27,528 bases of DNA from a virus. Positions 17,201 to 23,400 of this stretch are shown here, one piece after another. The notes beneath the pieces were generated by a model. That model ran no database searches. It was given only the letters and a program-made list of their open reading frames with translations, and was not told the origin of the DNA. The stretch's first letter is position 1; each line of letters opens with the position of its first letter. A program made the translations under genes and the position numbers. The stretch lies in IMG/VR virus record IMGVR_UViG_3300037245_004851, positions 1-27,528 of that record. The stretch is one strand, 5' to 3'.

Positions 17201-17555
17201 TAACCTCCTCAACGCCATTAACCTCAACGCTAAGGTCTGGCCCGTTGAAAATAATCCGTACGGTGTATTCAGTGTCATCGACGAATACGCCCGTTGCAAA
17301 GTCTAGCGTTGTCCAGCCGTCTATCGGGTGTTGCTTCTGAAGTTGTATTCTGTCGCTATCCCAATCCGGGGCGCACCCAACACCGAATTTATCGTTCCAA
17401 TTTTCACGACGAAATTCAACTGCTACATCGTCCTCCCCGGAAGTGGCCTCAGTAGTAAAGGTAAACTCAATCACTCCATTAGCGGGGCAATCGAAGTTCG
17501 TGCCGTCCGGGGGTTGACTTAGAACGGTTACGCGGTCAATAGCGCGGAGGGCCAA
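14229..17555 (-). CDS. Giant repeat-containing virion/adhesin-like protein (DUF2341-like + lectin-like + 22-residue repeats + BppU-like)
   Basis: The protein has 1108 residues and starts at TTG with TAGGAG seven bases upstream; that TAG is the stop of the previous gene. Residues 1-145 look like a beta-sandwich (concanavalin-like). Residues about 153-300 match the DUF2341 pattern: YRLPITI, then DIRFSSDEEG, YMWWG and DSGHEAVWPFRDW. Residues about 335-475 look like a LamG-type lectin fold with YEALIKRV, HHAMFYRIGTVAYIRMDG and VEISEFRL. Residues 501-940 are twenty exact-length 22-residue repeats. Residues about 968-1085 resemble a BppU-like baseplate domain, and the last 18 residues are again a partial repeat. 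The likely role is surface or carbohydrate binding. The N-terminal coding DNA is less GC-rich: I count 49 percent at 17341-17460 against 67 percent at 15301-15360 inside the repeats. Confidence 0.8.
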   Translation of the reverse strand: MALRAIDRVTVLSQPPDGTNFDCPANGVIEFTFTTEATSGEDDVAVEFRRENWNDKFGVGCAPDWDSDRIQLQKQHPIDGWTTLDFATGVFVDDTEYTVRIIFNGPDLSVEVNGVEEVSATDSQNETSTAGGRVTTHLVTNDIELAAYGYPGALYRLPITINKDDISADLTDWTMNLDQAFAAVLTQANGPLDADGTRPSLDGGGDIRFSSDEEGNSRLACDIRAWATDNTPANATCEAAVKVPAVSSSGDTIIYMWWGMTGASQPAVGDTYGQHNAYDSGHEAVWPFRDWVDRTSNEYDVDTTTAGDPTVGQAGGPLGEHAYFDGDDIRSTSATITHGIGTGPFAYEALIKRVSDTGTWDSYAASGTYEPAVYVRSGGSNYGGFWPSSGVNSVSPWPDNTNYHHAMFYRIGTVAYIRMDGAAESQTTVPTTSPDRVFRFGSGFADTGECSDVEISEFRLHTTGRSVAWWDANYHNQLNTSGFLTWGSIKDIGGAIVECFTAALELNGIQATIKAGQTVACNTAALAVAGVQAGINAASNVVAFTGTLAHSPVAANINAATKVAATTAAIVLSGIAATISNAQTVVCSTGTLALSGVQANIAAGQTVVANTGTLKLVGIQANIAAGQLVQATTATLVHSGVQSTINAEALVQAATGTLSLVGVQAAISNDHQVVAATGTVKLAGVTATILTGQTVGASTGTHGWAGVQATVLNDKTVVAATGTLVLAGVQANILVGQTVVCATGTLQLNGVAANIAAGQTVQAATGTLALAGIRATIGAGQLVPAATGTLVLAGVPATISNDQIVEAATGTLQLVGIQATVLNGVTVQASTATMKLRGIAATILHDETVFATTGTVKLNGVRAVIGGHQIVTTTTGTVKLLGVAANINAEQLVQCGTGTVKLLGAAADIITPALVGATTGTVVLRGQAANITGEPPGFDLTLPILVEIADDTIPVAIADDTIRVEVYAMTTTREDIERFRYDTNPIDIQLVDADGDPIAESIGGSTFALTVHSDQWPDVDHYAFQVLGTVHDLAARKVRFEITPEQANRQGSFWYDIRIWDQGGEGQVRLHGMMIFEPPITGYRTGAIVKTGTARLSMAAVAATIGAS
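14652..14666 (-). promoter_or_regulatory. Possible internal ribosome binding site in the 1108-residue gene
   Basis: GGAGG at 14660-14664 lies eight bases before an in-frame ATG at 14651. Initiation there would give a separate 140-residue protein beginning MTTTREDIERFRYDT, which is exactly the BppU-like domain plus the terminal partial repeat. The spacing is within the normal range. Whether it is used is unknown. Confidence 0.4.
14736..16055 (-). repeat. Twenty tandem 66-base (22-residue) coding repeats
   Basis: The reading frame here encodes twenty successive 22-residue units with no insertions or deletions, 1320 bases in total. The consensus is roughly TGTLxLxGVxATIxxGQTVxA. The opening T-G/A-T/A and the G-V/I/A at positions 8-9 are the most constant. 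Units differ at many positions, so this is an old repeat under length selection, not a fresh slippage product. The alternation of hydrophobic residues suggests one beta-hairpin or solenoid coil per unit. Confidence 0.95.
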
Positions 17556-17565
17556 CGGTTAGCTC

Positions 17566-18051
17566 CTAAACGTTGAACAGTGAATTCAGAAATTCCGGTG
17601 AGTGGTTGCTGATCTTGACCGGTGCGCCCTCGCCCCTGCGGACGTAGTACGACGCCCAGGCAAGGCCCGATGCACCATCGTCTTCGAGGATCGAATACAC
17701 AACCATCTCCCACCGCTCCGAGACGTAGTGAATCTGGGCGGCCTGGTAGCTGTTGGGGTCCGCGTCGATGGCGGTGCGCATCCAAGAGTAGAGCGCGTTG
17801 GGTGAAACGTTCGGCGTGGTCTGCGGCTCGGCGTCCTTGTAGTACGCCACCTCGCCAGCCCCGCCCTCATCCAGCACGTAGAACGTGATGGACTTCTTGA
17901 GCGCCGCATCACCACGCACCTCCCACACCGCTTGCTGGTACCACAGCACCACACCCACGTCACCGGATGGCGTCACGTCAACGGGGTCGCCCACCAGCGA
18001 CATGATGCCGTCGCGACCCGCCAGGTCAACGAGCAGCTCTGCCTTCGTCAT
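17566..18051 (-). CDS. Hypothetical protein, 161 residues
   Basis: The start is ATG with GGGGGTG upstream; the stop TAG forms part of the ribosome site of the next gene, so the two are coupled. The protein mixes strands and helices, with paired aromatic segments (VVLWYQQAVWEV, then ALYSWMRTAIDADP, then RWEMVVYSILEDD). It has no signal peptide, Cys motif or membrane segment. I do not recognise the family. Lying between two virion-like proteins, it is probably structural or an assembly factor. Confidence 0.7.
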   Translation of the reverse strand: MTKAELLVDLAGRDGIMSLVGDPVDVTPSGDVGVVLWYQQAVWEVRGDAALKKSITFYVLDEGGAGEVAYYKDAEPQTTPNVSPNALYSWMRTAIDADPNSYQAAQIHYVSERWEMVVYSILEDDGASGLAWASYYVRRGEGAPVKISNHSPEFLNSLFNV

Positions 18052-18064
18052 GGCACACCCCCGT

Positions 18065-18508
18065 CTACACGTTCACTTGGCTGGTGAAGATCCCGGTGGC
18101 ACCCCACTGCACTGTCACGTCGCCGGAGATCAGCGACAGCGGCCCGCCTAGTTCGACGAAGGCCACCGCGTTCTTGGAGGCTGCGGTGTCGTCATAGACG
18201 ATGCCCCAATGGGCGTCGTCGAAGCCTGCAGCGTCCTGGCTCCATGTCACATCATCCGCGTCGAAGGTGGTGGTGTCGCCGGAGAGGACCCACGACACGT
18301 TCGCCAGCGCCTGGCCGCCCGCGGTGTAGCCGGTGCCCGACACCTCGTTGCCGCTGTAGTCCGACCACGTAGGTGTGGCGTCGGCAGCGGTGGGTGGCGT
18401 GGTGTCGTCGATCAGGCCCAGGTTGAACGTGTCATTGTCCAGGTCCACCGTGCCGTCTCCGATGATTTCAGATGTCGCATTGAACAGGGTTACATCGCCA
18501 GTCGCCAT
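18065..18508 (-). CDS. Virion-associated protein of the common MATGDVTLFN-type phage family
   Basis: The protein has 147 residues and starts at ATG after TTGGAGGTGAGCG. It opens with MATGDVTLFN, then DGTVDLDNDTFNLGLIDDT, then the NEVSGTGYTAGGQALANV segment and a FDADDVTW segment. This layout (short opening, LDxDTxxxxLxD, NEVxGTGYTxGGxxL, FDADDxxW) recurs in many phages in tail, neck or fibre loci. It is a small beta-rich protein of undefined function. It is the first gene after the terminator-like hairpin, so it would lead the structural transcription unit unless transcripts read through from terminase. Confidence 0.75.
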   Translation of the reverse strand: MATGDVTLFNATSEIIGDGTVDLDNDTFNLGLIDDTTPPTAADATPTWSDYSGNEVSGTGYTAGGQALANVSWVLSGDTTTFDADDVTWSQDAAGFDDAHWGIVYDDTAASKNAVAFVELGGPLSLISGDVTVQWGATGIFTSQVNV

Positions 18509-18534
18509 CGCTCACCTCCAATGGTTGTTCCGAT

Positions 18535-18576
18535 TTATAGAAAGGGCGGCCCCACCGCGCAGTCGGTGTGCCGCCC
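18535..18576 (-). terminator. Terminator-like hairpin between terminase and virion genes
   Basis: On the minus strand GGGCGGC (18576-18570) pairs with GCCGCCC (18550-18544). The enclosed sequence forms a second CACCG/CGGTG stem. The minus-strand continuation is TTTCTATAA. This gives a strong composite hairpin with a short T-rich tail, about 27 bases before the next start codon, consistent with intrinsic termination or attenuation after the terminase genes. Confidence 0.55.
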
Positions 18577-18656
18577 ATTGGGTGGTCGTTGCCATCGTCC
18601 TTCCAGGTGTATCACAGCGGAGGAGGTAGTGCAACCGTGCACGCCTTCGTGGAAGG

Positions 18657-18676
18657 GGTGCAGGTTAACCCGCACC
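18657..18676. promoter_or_regulatory. 20-base near-perfect palindrome
   Basis: The sequence reads GGTGC A GGTTAACC C GCACC. It equals its own reverse complement except at one mismatched pair (A with C). It lies in a non-coding gap next to the CCTC-N5-GAGG repeat cluster. Its form suggests a dimeric protein-binding site or part of a packaging site; no binder is known. Confidence 0.4.
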
Positions 18677-18690
18677 ATTCGACAGGCACA

Positions 18691-18835
18691 CCTCCCAGTG
18701 AGGTGCCATGCCTCCCCGTGAGGTTGCGCGATGCGGGCGGTTAGCCCGCACCTCCCCATGAGGTCGCACACCTCCCGGTGAGGTTGCGTGATGGTTGCGT
18801 GACGGGTGGCAGCTCATGCGCACCTCCACATGAGG
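18691..18835. repeat. Cluster of five CCTC-N5-GAGG inverted repeats
   Basis: Five copies start at 18691, 18711, 18751, 18771 and 18823. Each is CCTC, five bases, GAGG; the fifth central base is always T and the fourth a purine, and most copies extend to ACCTC...GAGGT. Start-to-start distances are 20, 40, 20 and 52 bases, so the first four lie about two or four helical turns apart, on roughly one face of the DNA. A GCGGGC/GCCCGC hairpin with a five-base loop sits at 18733-18749 between copies two and three. The cluster fills most of the 331-base gap between the virion genes and the large terminase gene. It could be a cooperative operator or a terminase recognition (pac/cos-type) site. Confidence 0.7.
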
Positions 18836-18839
18836 TTCG

Positions 18840-20327
18840 CTACCAGGCCACGTTGCCCCCACGCTCCCGCGCCCACCAGGCCAGCACCACGGCGTCGGCC
18901 TTGTCCGGGCTGCGCCCCAGCCGCGCCTTGATGATCTCCTTGGGTTCGATCAGGATCCTGCCGCCCTTGATGCTCCACCTTGGCGACAGCATCTCGGAGC
19001 GCAGCTCGCTGTCCGGTGGCAGCGCCATCGTGCTGTGCCTTGGGTCCAGCGCCTCACGGAACTGCCAGTAGGCACCCGCCCGCACGTTGGCCATCTTGTA
19101 CTTGCCGCTGCGGTCTGTGATCTCAGTACCCGCCCCGAAGTTGACACCATCCACCAGCGCCCCCAGCTCCCGCAGCACATCGTAGGGCGAGCTGCCGACG
19201 CCGATCACGTCCAGCCCAATCACCACCGCCTGCTCGCTGCCGGTGGTAGCAGCCACCACTGCCCGCGCCACGTCCACCCCCTCGGGCGTCTCCTTGCCAG
19301 GTATCAGCTTGATGTTGTCGAACCATGCACCGTGGAGTGGGGCCAGCGTGGTGCTGTCGCGGCCACCACGGGCCACGTCCACGCCCAGCGCAGTCATCGG
19401 GCCTGGTTGTATGGTGCCCGCCTCCCAGCGCAGCACAGCGGCGTCGTACCACTCGCTCGGCACCACCTGCCACTCGTCGTCGTCCACCGACGCATCGAAG
19501 GAGCCGTACAGCATCTGGGAGCGCAGCGGCTCGGGTAGCGACTGGATGACCGCCAGGTAGTCGGCATCGGCTGCCAGGTACGGGTTGTCGGCGAGCAGCG
19601 CAGGGATGAAGGTACGGCTGCGCGGGTACACCACCTCATTATCCAGCTCCACCGGCTGCGGCCCGTCCACCTCGGTGTCCGTCTTGCCGTCCCTGGTGGT
19701 GATGAACCACCGCAGCTCGCCGGGCTTGGCGGGGTTGTGGTGGTTCTTATCGAGCCACGGTGCCCAGTACTCGATGACCCATGCGCCATCGCTGTCAGTG
19801 GGCGGGTTGCCGCAGGCCACCACCCGCACCCGCTGGTCGGGTAGCGCCGTGCGTGCCCACGTCTTCAGGTAGACGAAGATCGGCCTGGTGAAGTGGCATA
19901 TCTCATCGAAGCCTTTCAGATCATGCGGGCGGCCCTGCCAGCGCACCTTGTTCTGCTCGTGGGGGCAGCTGCCGAACTGCACCTGCCTGCCCCCAGGCAT
20001 GGCCAGCCTGCCGGGGCTGCCGCGCTTCAGCTTGCCGGTCGCGCCCACGATCTCCACCACCCGGTCCATGAGGTCAGTTAGCTGCGGGTACTCGCGACGG
20101 AAGATCACCGAGCGGGTGTGCGCCTGCACCCCCAGGCCCAACAGGAGATCGCTCTTGCCACCACCTGCAGCCCCGCCGTAGAACAGCTCATCAGCTTCTG
20201 ACAGGTAGGCGGCAGCCTGCGGCCCCTTGTTTGGTCGCCACAGCACTGGCCCCTCGTCTGGGTCCAGGCCGTCAGCTAGGACCGTCAGGGCCTGCGACAA
20301 GGCACCTGATCTCGTTGGCGATAGCAC
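18840..20327 (-). CDS. terL: Terminase large subunit (packaging ATPase and nuclease)
   Basis: The protein has 495 residues. The start is GTG with AAGGAGG six bases upstream, which decides the start even though it overlaps the small subunit gene by 56 bases. Walker A is GGAAGGGKS (residues 51-59), and the Walker B acid pair is FDE (140-142, in KGFDEICHF). A CGNPP coupling motif lies at 172-176. The RNase H-like nuclease domain shows the expected acids: GVDVARGG (Asp 317), GLDVIGVG (Asp 373) and SPDKADA (Asp 475/478). The enzyme translocates DNA into the prohead through the portal and cuts genome ends. Confidence 0.95.
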   Translation of the reverse strand: MLSPTRSGALSQALTVLADGLDPDEGPVLWRPNKGPQAAAYLSEADELFYGGAAGGGKSDLLLGLGVQAHTRSVIFRREYPQLTDLMDRVVEIVGATGKLKRGSPGRLAMPGGRQVQFGSCPHEQNKVRWQGRPHDLKGFDEICHFTRPIFVYLKTWARTALPDQRVRVVACGNPPTDSDGAWVIEYWAPWLDKNHHNPAKPGELRWFITTRDGKTDTEVDGPQPVELDNEVVYPRSRTFIPALLADNPYLAADADYLAVIQSLPEPLRSQMLYGSFDASVDDDEWQVVPSEWYDAAVLRWEAGTIQPGPMTALGVDVARGGRDSTTLAPLHGAWFDNIKLIPGKETPEGVDVARAVVAATTGSEQAVVIGLDVIGVGSSPYDVLRELGALVDGVNFGAGTEITDRSGKYKMANVRAGAYWQFREALDPRHSTMALPPDSELRSEMLSPRWSIKGGRILIEPKEIIKARLGRSPDKADAVVLAWWARERGGNVAW

Positions 20328-20916
20328 CGCGGGCCTCCTTGCTGGCGACGTGCCGCCGCACTATGTCGATGATGGCGGCCATGAGCAGCATCAGCTTGTC
20401 GATGGTGATGGCCCTGTCCTCGTCCAGTAGCCGCCGCCGCTCGGTGTCGGCCAGCTTGCGCCGCTGCTCCACCAGCCCCAGGATCATGCCCCATGATGCC
20501 GTCTCCTGGCGGGCGCTGTCCATGGCCCCATCCAGCAGCGTCAGCCCCGCCCGCATGGCGGCGGTGTCCACAGCGGCCACCGCCCGCTGCAGCTGCTGGT
20601 GCGCCTCCTGTACCTGGTGCCAGGCTGCCGGGCCTTCGCCGTCCGTATACAGCCGCCCCAGCACGTCCTTCAGCTTGGTGTCCACCAGGGCGATCTCGCT
20701 ATCCAGCCGGGTGATCTCCTCGTCGGCCATCGCCTCCTGGTACTGCGACACCAGGCGCTCGGGCAGGTAGCGGCTGTATCGACCGTGCCTATAATTCGCA
20801 GCCTCTGCCCCTGCCAGCGACTTGCCGCCGTGGTTGTAGCAGACCTGCCTGCCCTTCATGGCCATGCGCCTGCACCGCTGCCCGCTGCGCTTAGACTTGG
20901 CAGTGCACTGCGCCAT
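20272..20916 (-). CDS. Probable terminase small subunit with N-terminal zinc-binding HGG motif
   Basis: The protein has 214 residues, starting at ATG after GGGAGGGGTGCCCC. The N-terminus carries Cys 4, Cys 15, Cys 26 and His 29 in the pattern C-x10-C-x10-C-x2-H-G-G. This small zinc-binding motif is common in phage proteins encoded directly before the large terminase. The rest is almost entirely helical (DSEIALVDTKLKDVLGRL, then ERRRLLDEDRAITIDKLMLL), as expected for a DNA-recognition and oligomerisation subunit. Overlap with the large subunit gene supports a partnership. Its start lies next to two CCTC/GAGG repeats, which would suit a protein that binds close to its own gene. Assignment is by position and motif. 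Confidence 0.75.
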   Translation of the reverse strand: MAQCTAKSKRSGQRCRRMAMKGRQVCYNHGGKSLAGAEAANYRHGRYSRYLPERLVSQYQEAMADEEITRLDSEIALVDTKLKDVLGRLYTDGEGPAAWHQVQEAHQQLQRAVAAVDTAAMRAGLTLLDGAMDSARQETASWGMILGLVEQRRKLADTERRRLLDEDRAITIDKLMLLMAAIIDIVRRHVASKEARGAIANEIRCLVAGPDGPS

Positions 20917-20924
20917 GGGGCACC

Positions 20925-20958
20925 CCTCCCATCATGAGGTCACAGCCTCACCATGAGG
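20925..20958. repeat. Further CCTC/GAGG inverted repeats before the small terminase gene
   Basis: At 20946-20958 CCTC-ACCAT-GAGG has the same geometry as the five copies at 18691-18835. A looser version, CCTC-N7-GAGG, lies at 20925-20939, where the GGGAGG half also serves as the ribosome site of the small terminase gene. Together with the downstream cluster they bracket the terminase gene pair. Confidence 0.55.
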
Positions 20959-21471
20959 TCCGATGATCCTGACTTCGGTTGCCAGTGCCTGCACCAGCCT
21001 GTTCAGTGGTGCGTCCTGGTTGTACGTTGTCTCAGGCAGCGCGTTGTCATACTCGGCCACCAGGCTCACGTTCAGGTAGGCGGTGGCCAGGCACACGAGC
21101 GTCTCACCCGATCCGCTCGGTACCGCCACCTGGTTGTGCTCCCGCAGATCCACACCCGCGCCCACCAGGCGGGTCGCCAGCGCCTGCCCTATGTCACGCA
21201 TCATCCACACGGGCAGGTGGCCGCTGGTAGCGTCGAAGTGATCGGGCCACGCTACTGCGATCTCAGTAGGCGTCCACCAGCGATCGGTCTGCAGCGCTCC
21301 ATACGGCCCCACCTCCACGATGTTCAGGCCGCAGCCCCGCAGCGCCTTGGCCGCGTTGCCACAGGTGAAGCACACCACCCGCAGCGGGCGTTGAGTTTCG
21401 TCCAGGTACTGGGCGATGATGTTAGCCCTCGTCCGCTTCTGCGCCAGGATCGCCGAATTCAGTCTGTACAT
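20932..21471 (-). CDS. Hypothetical protein, 179 residues
   Basis: The frame is open much further upstream, but there it only shadows the methyltransferase gene. I choose the ATG at 21471, preceded by GGGAGG, which leaves a 50-base overlap with the end of that gene. The protein begins MYRLNSAILAQKRTRANIIAQ and has a compact CFTCGNAAKALRGCG segment, which could hold a metal or a nucleotide. A VPSGSGETLVCLATAYLNV stretch then resembles a GxG-type loop followed by a hydrophobic helix. No family is recognised. It lies between a DNA methyltransferase and terminase, so a DNA-related role is possible. Confidence 0.65.
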   Translation of the reverse strand: MYRLNSAILAQKRTRANIIAQYLDETQRPLRVVCFTCGNAAKALRGCGLNIVEVGPYGALQTDRWWTPTEIAVAWPDHFDATSGHLPVWMMRDIGQALATRLVGAGVDLREHNQVAVPSGSGETLVCLATAYLNVSLVAEYDNALPETTYNQDAPLNRLVQALATEVRIIGPHGEAVTS

Positions 21472-22855
21472 CCTCGAATACCTCCCGCACTGCCTTGGGG
21501 TCGCCCTTCCAGAACACCAGCACGTCCTGGTGGGTCTTGGCCATCTTGCGCCACTTCCGCATGGGGCCACCGGCACGGATGGCGGCGCTGCCCACTGGTG
21601 TGATGAGCACCGCCTGGTTGTAGAGGTGCAGGCCCATGTCCGTGAACATGGCATAGGTGTCGGCTGTGAAGCCACGGTAGCCGCCCACCTTGTCTCGGAT
21701 GTCGCCAACCTTGACGACAAGGAAGCGGTTGTCGCGCAGCCTGGCCACCACCTGATCGAACACGCTGCGGTACCACTCAAGGAACTGCGCATAGGTGTGG
21801 TGGGTGCTGCCGTCCCTGGCCTCGTTGCTGTACACCTCTAGGTCATAATACGGCGGGCTGGTGAACACGAGGTCGGCCTTGGCCCGCTTGGGCACCGTGG
21901 CATCGAACACCAGGCTGTCGCCCGTGATCCACTTGGGCTTCGGACCTGCGAACACCCGCGCATCGGCAGCGCCCATCTGCCGCTTGTTAGTGGCCACCTG
22001 ATCGCCCCGCAGCTCCACCCCCAGGTAGGGCATGCCCATATAGCACGCCACCATCCCCTTGGTGCACTCGCCAGCGAATGGGTCCAGCACCGTGCCGCCC
22101 TTGATGTTGAACCACCTGTACACCAGCTCGGCCAGCACCGGGTCGAACACCGAGCCACCAGTGCCTGGCCCGAAGCCGGTCAGGTAGCCTATGGTGCCCT
22201 CGTTGGTGTTGACGGTATCGGGTAGGTTCTCTCGCCCCTCCTCGCCATGCACCCCCACCGCACGCCATGCCCGCTTCCGTGCCTTCCAGTAGCCCTGTCG
22301 AGCATCCAGCGTGGTGAAGGGTGGCACCCCGAACTCCTCCAGCAGCCTGCCCCTGCCCTCCTTGGCCGATATCTTGGCCGCCTCCTTGTCCAGTGCCAGC
22401 ATCAGCGCGTCAACATCATCGCCATCGAAGCCGGTACCCTGCAGGGTATCCTCCTCGGCCATCTTCTTCAGCACCTCAACCAGCGCCGCGTCATCCCAGC
22501 CGCCCAGGTTGGTCAGCCGGTTGTCGGCGATCAGGTATGCCTCGGCCTCGGCATCGTTGGCGAAGGTGATGCCGCACACCACCGGCACCAGCCAATCGCC
22601 ATCGGCTGCCACCAGCACCCGCTCGGGTGGGGGCTGGCCGTCTGCCTTGAGCTGCCGTAGCGCCTCGGCCCGCCCGTGCCCGACCACGATGCGCCCGGTG
22701 GCATCGTTGCGGACACCTGGTGCCACGAACCCGAAGCGATCGTAGCTCTGAATGATGGCTCCAATGTCGTGGTCCTTGGGGTTGCGGGGTGCGCTCTCAA
22801 CCAGCGCCAGCGGGATGCGGTCGATGTAGATCTCGCCCTTGCGTCTCCTCGCCAC
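21422..22855 (-). CDS. ParB-like domain fused to DNA methyltransferase
   Basis: The protein has 477 residues, starting at GTG with GGGAGGG just upstream. Residues about 8-155 form a ParB/sulfiredoxin-like N-terminal domain: VVGHGRAEAL (58-66), then EAEAYLIADNRL (103-114). Residues about 185-450 form a class I methyltransferase with motif I LDPFAGECTKG (257-267) and catalytic motif IV TSPPYYD (332-338). The S-P-P-Y form is most often seen in N4-cytosine enzymes but also in some adenine enzymes, so the target base is open. Such fusions occur in many phages near terminase. They may protect phage DNA from host restriction or mark it for packaging. No cognate restriction enzyme is encoded nearby. 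Confidence 0.9.
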   Translation of the reverse strand: MARRRKGEIYIDRIPLALVESAPRNPKDHDIGAIIQSYDRFGFVAPGVRNDATGRIVVGHGRAEALRQLKADGQPPPERVLVAADGDWLVPVVCGITFANDAEAEAYLIADNRLTNLGGWDDAALVEVLKKMAEEDTLQGTGFDGDDVDALMLALDKEAAKISAKEGRGRLLEEFGVPPFTTLDARQGYWKARKRAWRAVGVHGEEGRENLPDTVNTNEGTIGYLTGFGPGTGGSVFDPVLAELVYRWFNIKGGTVLDPFAGECTKGMVACYMGMPYLGVELRGDQVATNKRQMGAADARVFAGPKPKWITGDSLVFDATVPKRAKADLVFTSPPYYDLEVYSNEARDGSTHHTYAQFLEWYRSVFDQVVARLRDNRFLVVKVGDIRDKVGGYRGFTADTYAMFTDMGLHLYNQAVLITPVGSAAIRAGGPMRKWRKMAKTHQDVLVFWKGDPKAVREVFEDVQTEFGDPGAEADEG

Positions 22856-22864
22856 GTGCCCTCC

Positions 22865-23068
22865 CTATGCTGCCCCGTGTACGGCGGTCAGGAACCTGGT
22901 GCCGCACCGACGGCATTCTACATCGCGCACCCGCTCCATCGTCACCGCCACCCGCACCCGGCTGGCGCACCGCGGACACACCACTGCCACCCGTGCACAT
23001 GCGCGTGCTTCCTGTAGCTCCTCGCGGGCCAGTCGTTCGGCTTCCAGATACGCCATCTGAGTGATCAT
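22865..23068 (-). CDS. Small zinc-ribbon protein
   Basis: The frame is open up to 23200, but the two nearest sigma-54-like promoters lie inside that extension (23129-23188), so I prefer ATG 23068, or ATG 23056 four codons later. The 67-residue product has a helical N-terminus (AYLEAERLAREELQEARA) and a zinc ribbon with CPRC and CRRCG. It is the first gene downstream of the leftward promoter cluster and is followed after nine bases by the methyltransferase gene. Such ribbons bind nucleic acid or RNA polymerase in many phages; the function here is not known. Confidence 0.6.
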   Translation of the reverse strand: MITQMAYLEAERLAREELQEARACARVAVVCPRCASRVRVAVTMERVRDVECRRCGTRFLTAVHGAA

Positions 23069-23128
23069 CCTGGTACAAGTATCGCACCCGATGTCATGGT
23101 GCGCAACCACCAGCAACCTCGGCACCTT

Positions 23129-23143
23129 GCAAGAGCTGTGCCA
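23129..23143 (-). promoter_or_regulatory. Sigma-54-type promoter, leftward (nearest to the operon)
   Basis: The minus strand reads TGGCACAGCTCTTGC followed by A. GG and GC are separated by exactly ten bases, and both halves match the -24/-12 consensus TGGCAC...TTGCW. The expected start point is near 23117, about 50 bases before the zinc-ribbon start codon. The element lies inside a GGCAC-N12-GTGCC inverted repeat (part of 23121-23143). Confidence 0.65.
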
Positions 23144-23173
23144 CCAGGGCATTCTGACCCATTCTGATGGACA

Positions 23174-23188
23174 GCAAGAGCTGTGCCA
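23174..23188 (-). promoter_or_regulatory. Sigma-54-type promoter, leftward (exact copy)
   Basis: This is an identical 15-base copy of the element at 23129-23143, 45 bases upstream of it: TGGCACAGCTCTTGC followed by T, again with GG-N10-GC spacing. The expected start point is near 23162. Tandem copies suggest either two start points or a strengthened binding region. Confidence 0.65.
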
Positions 23189-23238
23189 GATGAGCGTCAT
23201 GCGACCTAATCGCTACCGACCGGTGGAATAGCCCCTTC

Positions 23239-23253
23239 GCAACTCCTGTGCCA
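23239..23253 (-). promoter_or_regulatory. Sigma-54-type promoter, leftward (third element)
   Basis: The minus strand reads TGGCACAGGAGTTGC followed by G. The spacing is again GG-N10-GC, but the inner sequence differs from the other two leftward copies. So the conserved positions are those contacted by sigma-54, not the whole 15-mer. The expected start point is near 23227. Confidence 0.55.
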
Positions 23254-23260
23254 TGGGCTG

Positions 23261-23307
23261 GCACCTACAGAACAGGCCCTGTCGCGTGCCCGGAGGGAGG
23301 TAGGTGC
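23261..23307. promoter_or_regulatory. Inverted repeat between the divergent promoters, possible activator site
   Basis: GCACCTAC at 23261-23268 is repeated inverted as GTAGGTGC at 23300-23307, enclosing the palindrome ACAGG-C-CCTGT (23272-23282). It lies between the leftward promoters (ending at 23253) and the rightward one (starting at 23401), where a shared enhancer-binding activator could sit. It could equally be a structured RNA element. Confidence 0.4.
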
Positions 23308-23400
23308 AAGCGTAGAGGTTGCTCACTGTCAATGTCCGTGACACACCAAAGAATGCTTCTGCCTGATTGCAAAGGGGTTGCAAGGAATCTGAGAAACTTC

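Noticed and set aside
18535-18862. Two short minus-strand frames (78 and 65 residues) in the gap after the large terminase gene
   Set aside because: Their apparent internal repeats (PHGEVR, SPGGVR) are just the CCTC-N5-GAGG DNA repeats read as protein; no clear ribosome sites and Cys/His/Arg-heavy composition.
23069-23105. Sigma-70-like promoter (TTGCGC, 17 bases, GATACT) before the small zinc-ribbon gene on the minus strand
   Set aside because: Only 3 of 6 and 4 of 6 bases match; this is expected by chance and is weaker than the sigma-54 elements nearby.
22865-23200. 111-residue version of the zinc-ribbon gene
   Set aside because: The extra N-terminal part is Trp/Cys/Ser-rich and overlaps two promoter-like elements; the shorter start fits better. 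I cannot fully exclude it.
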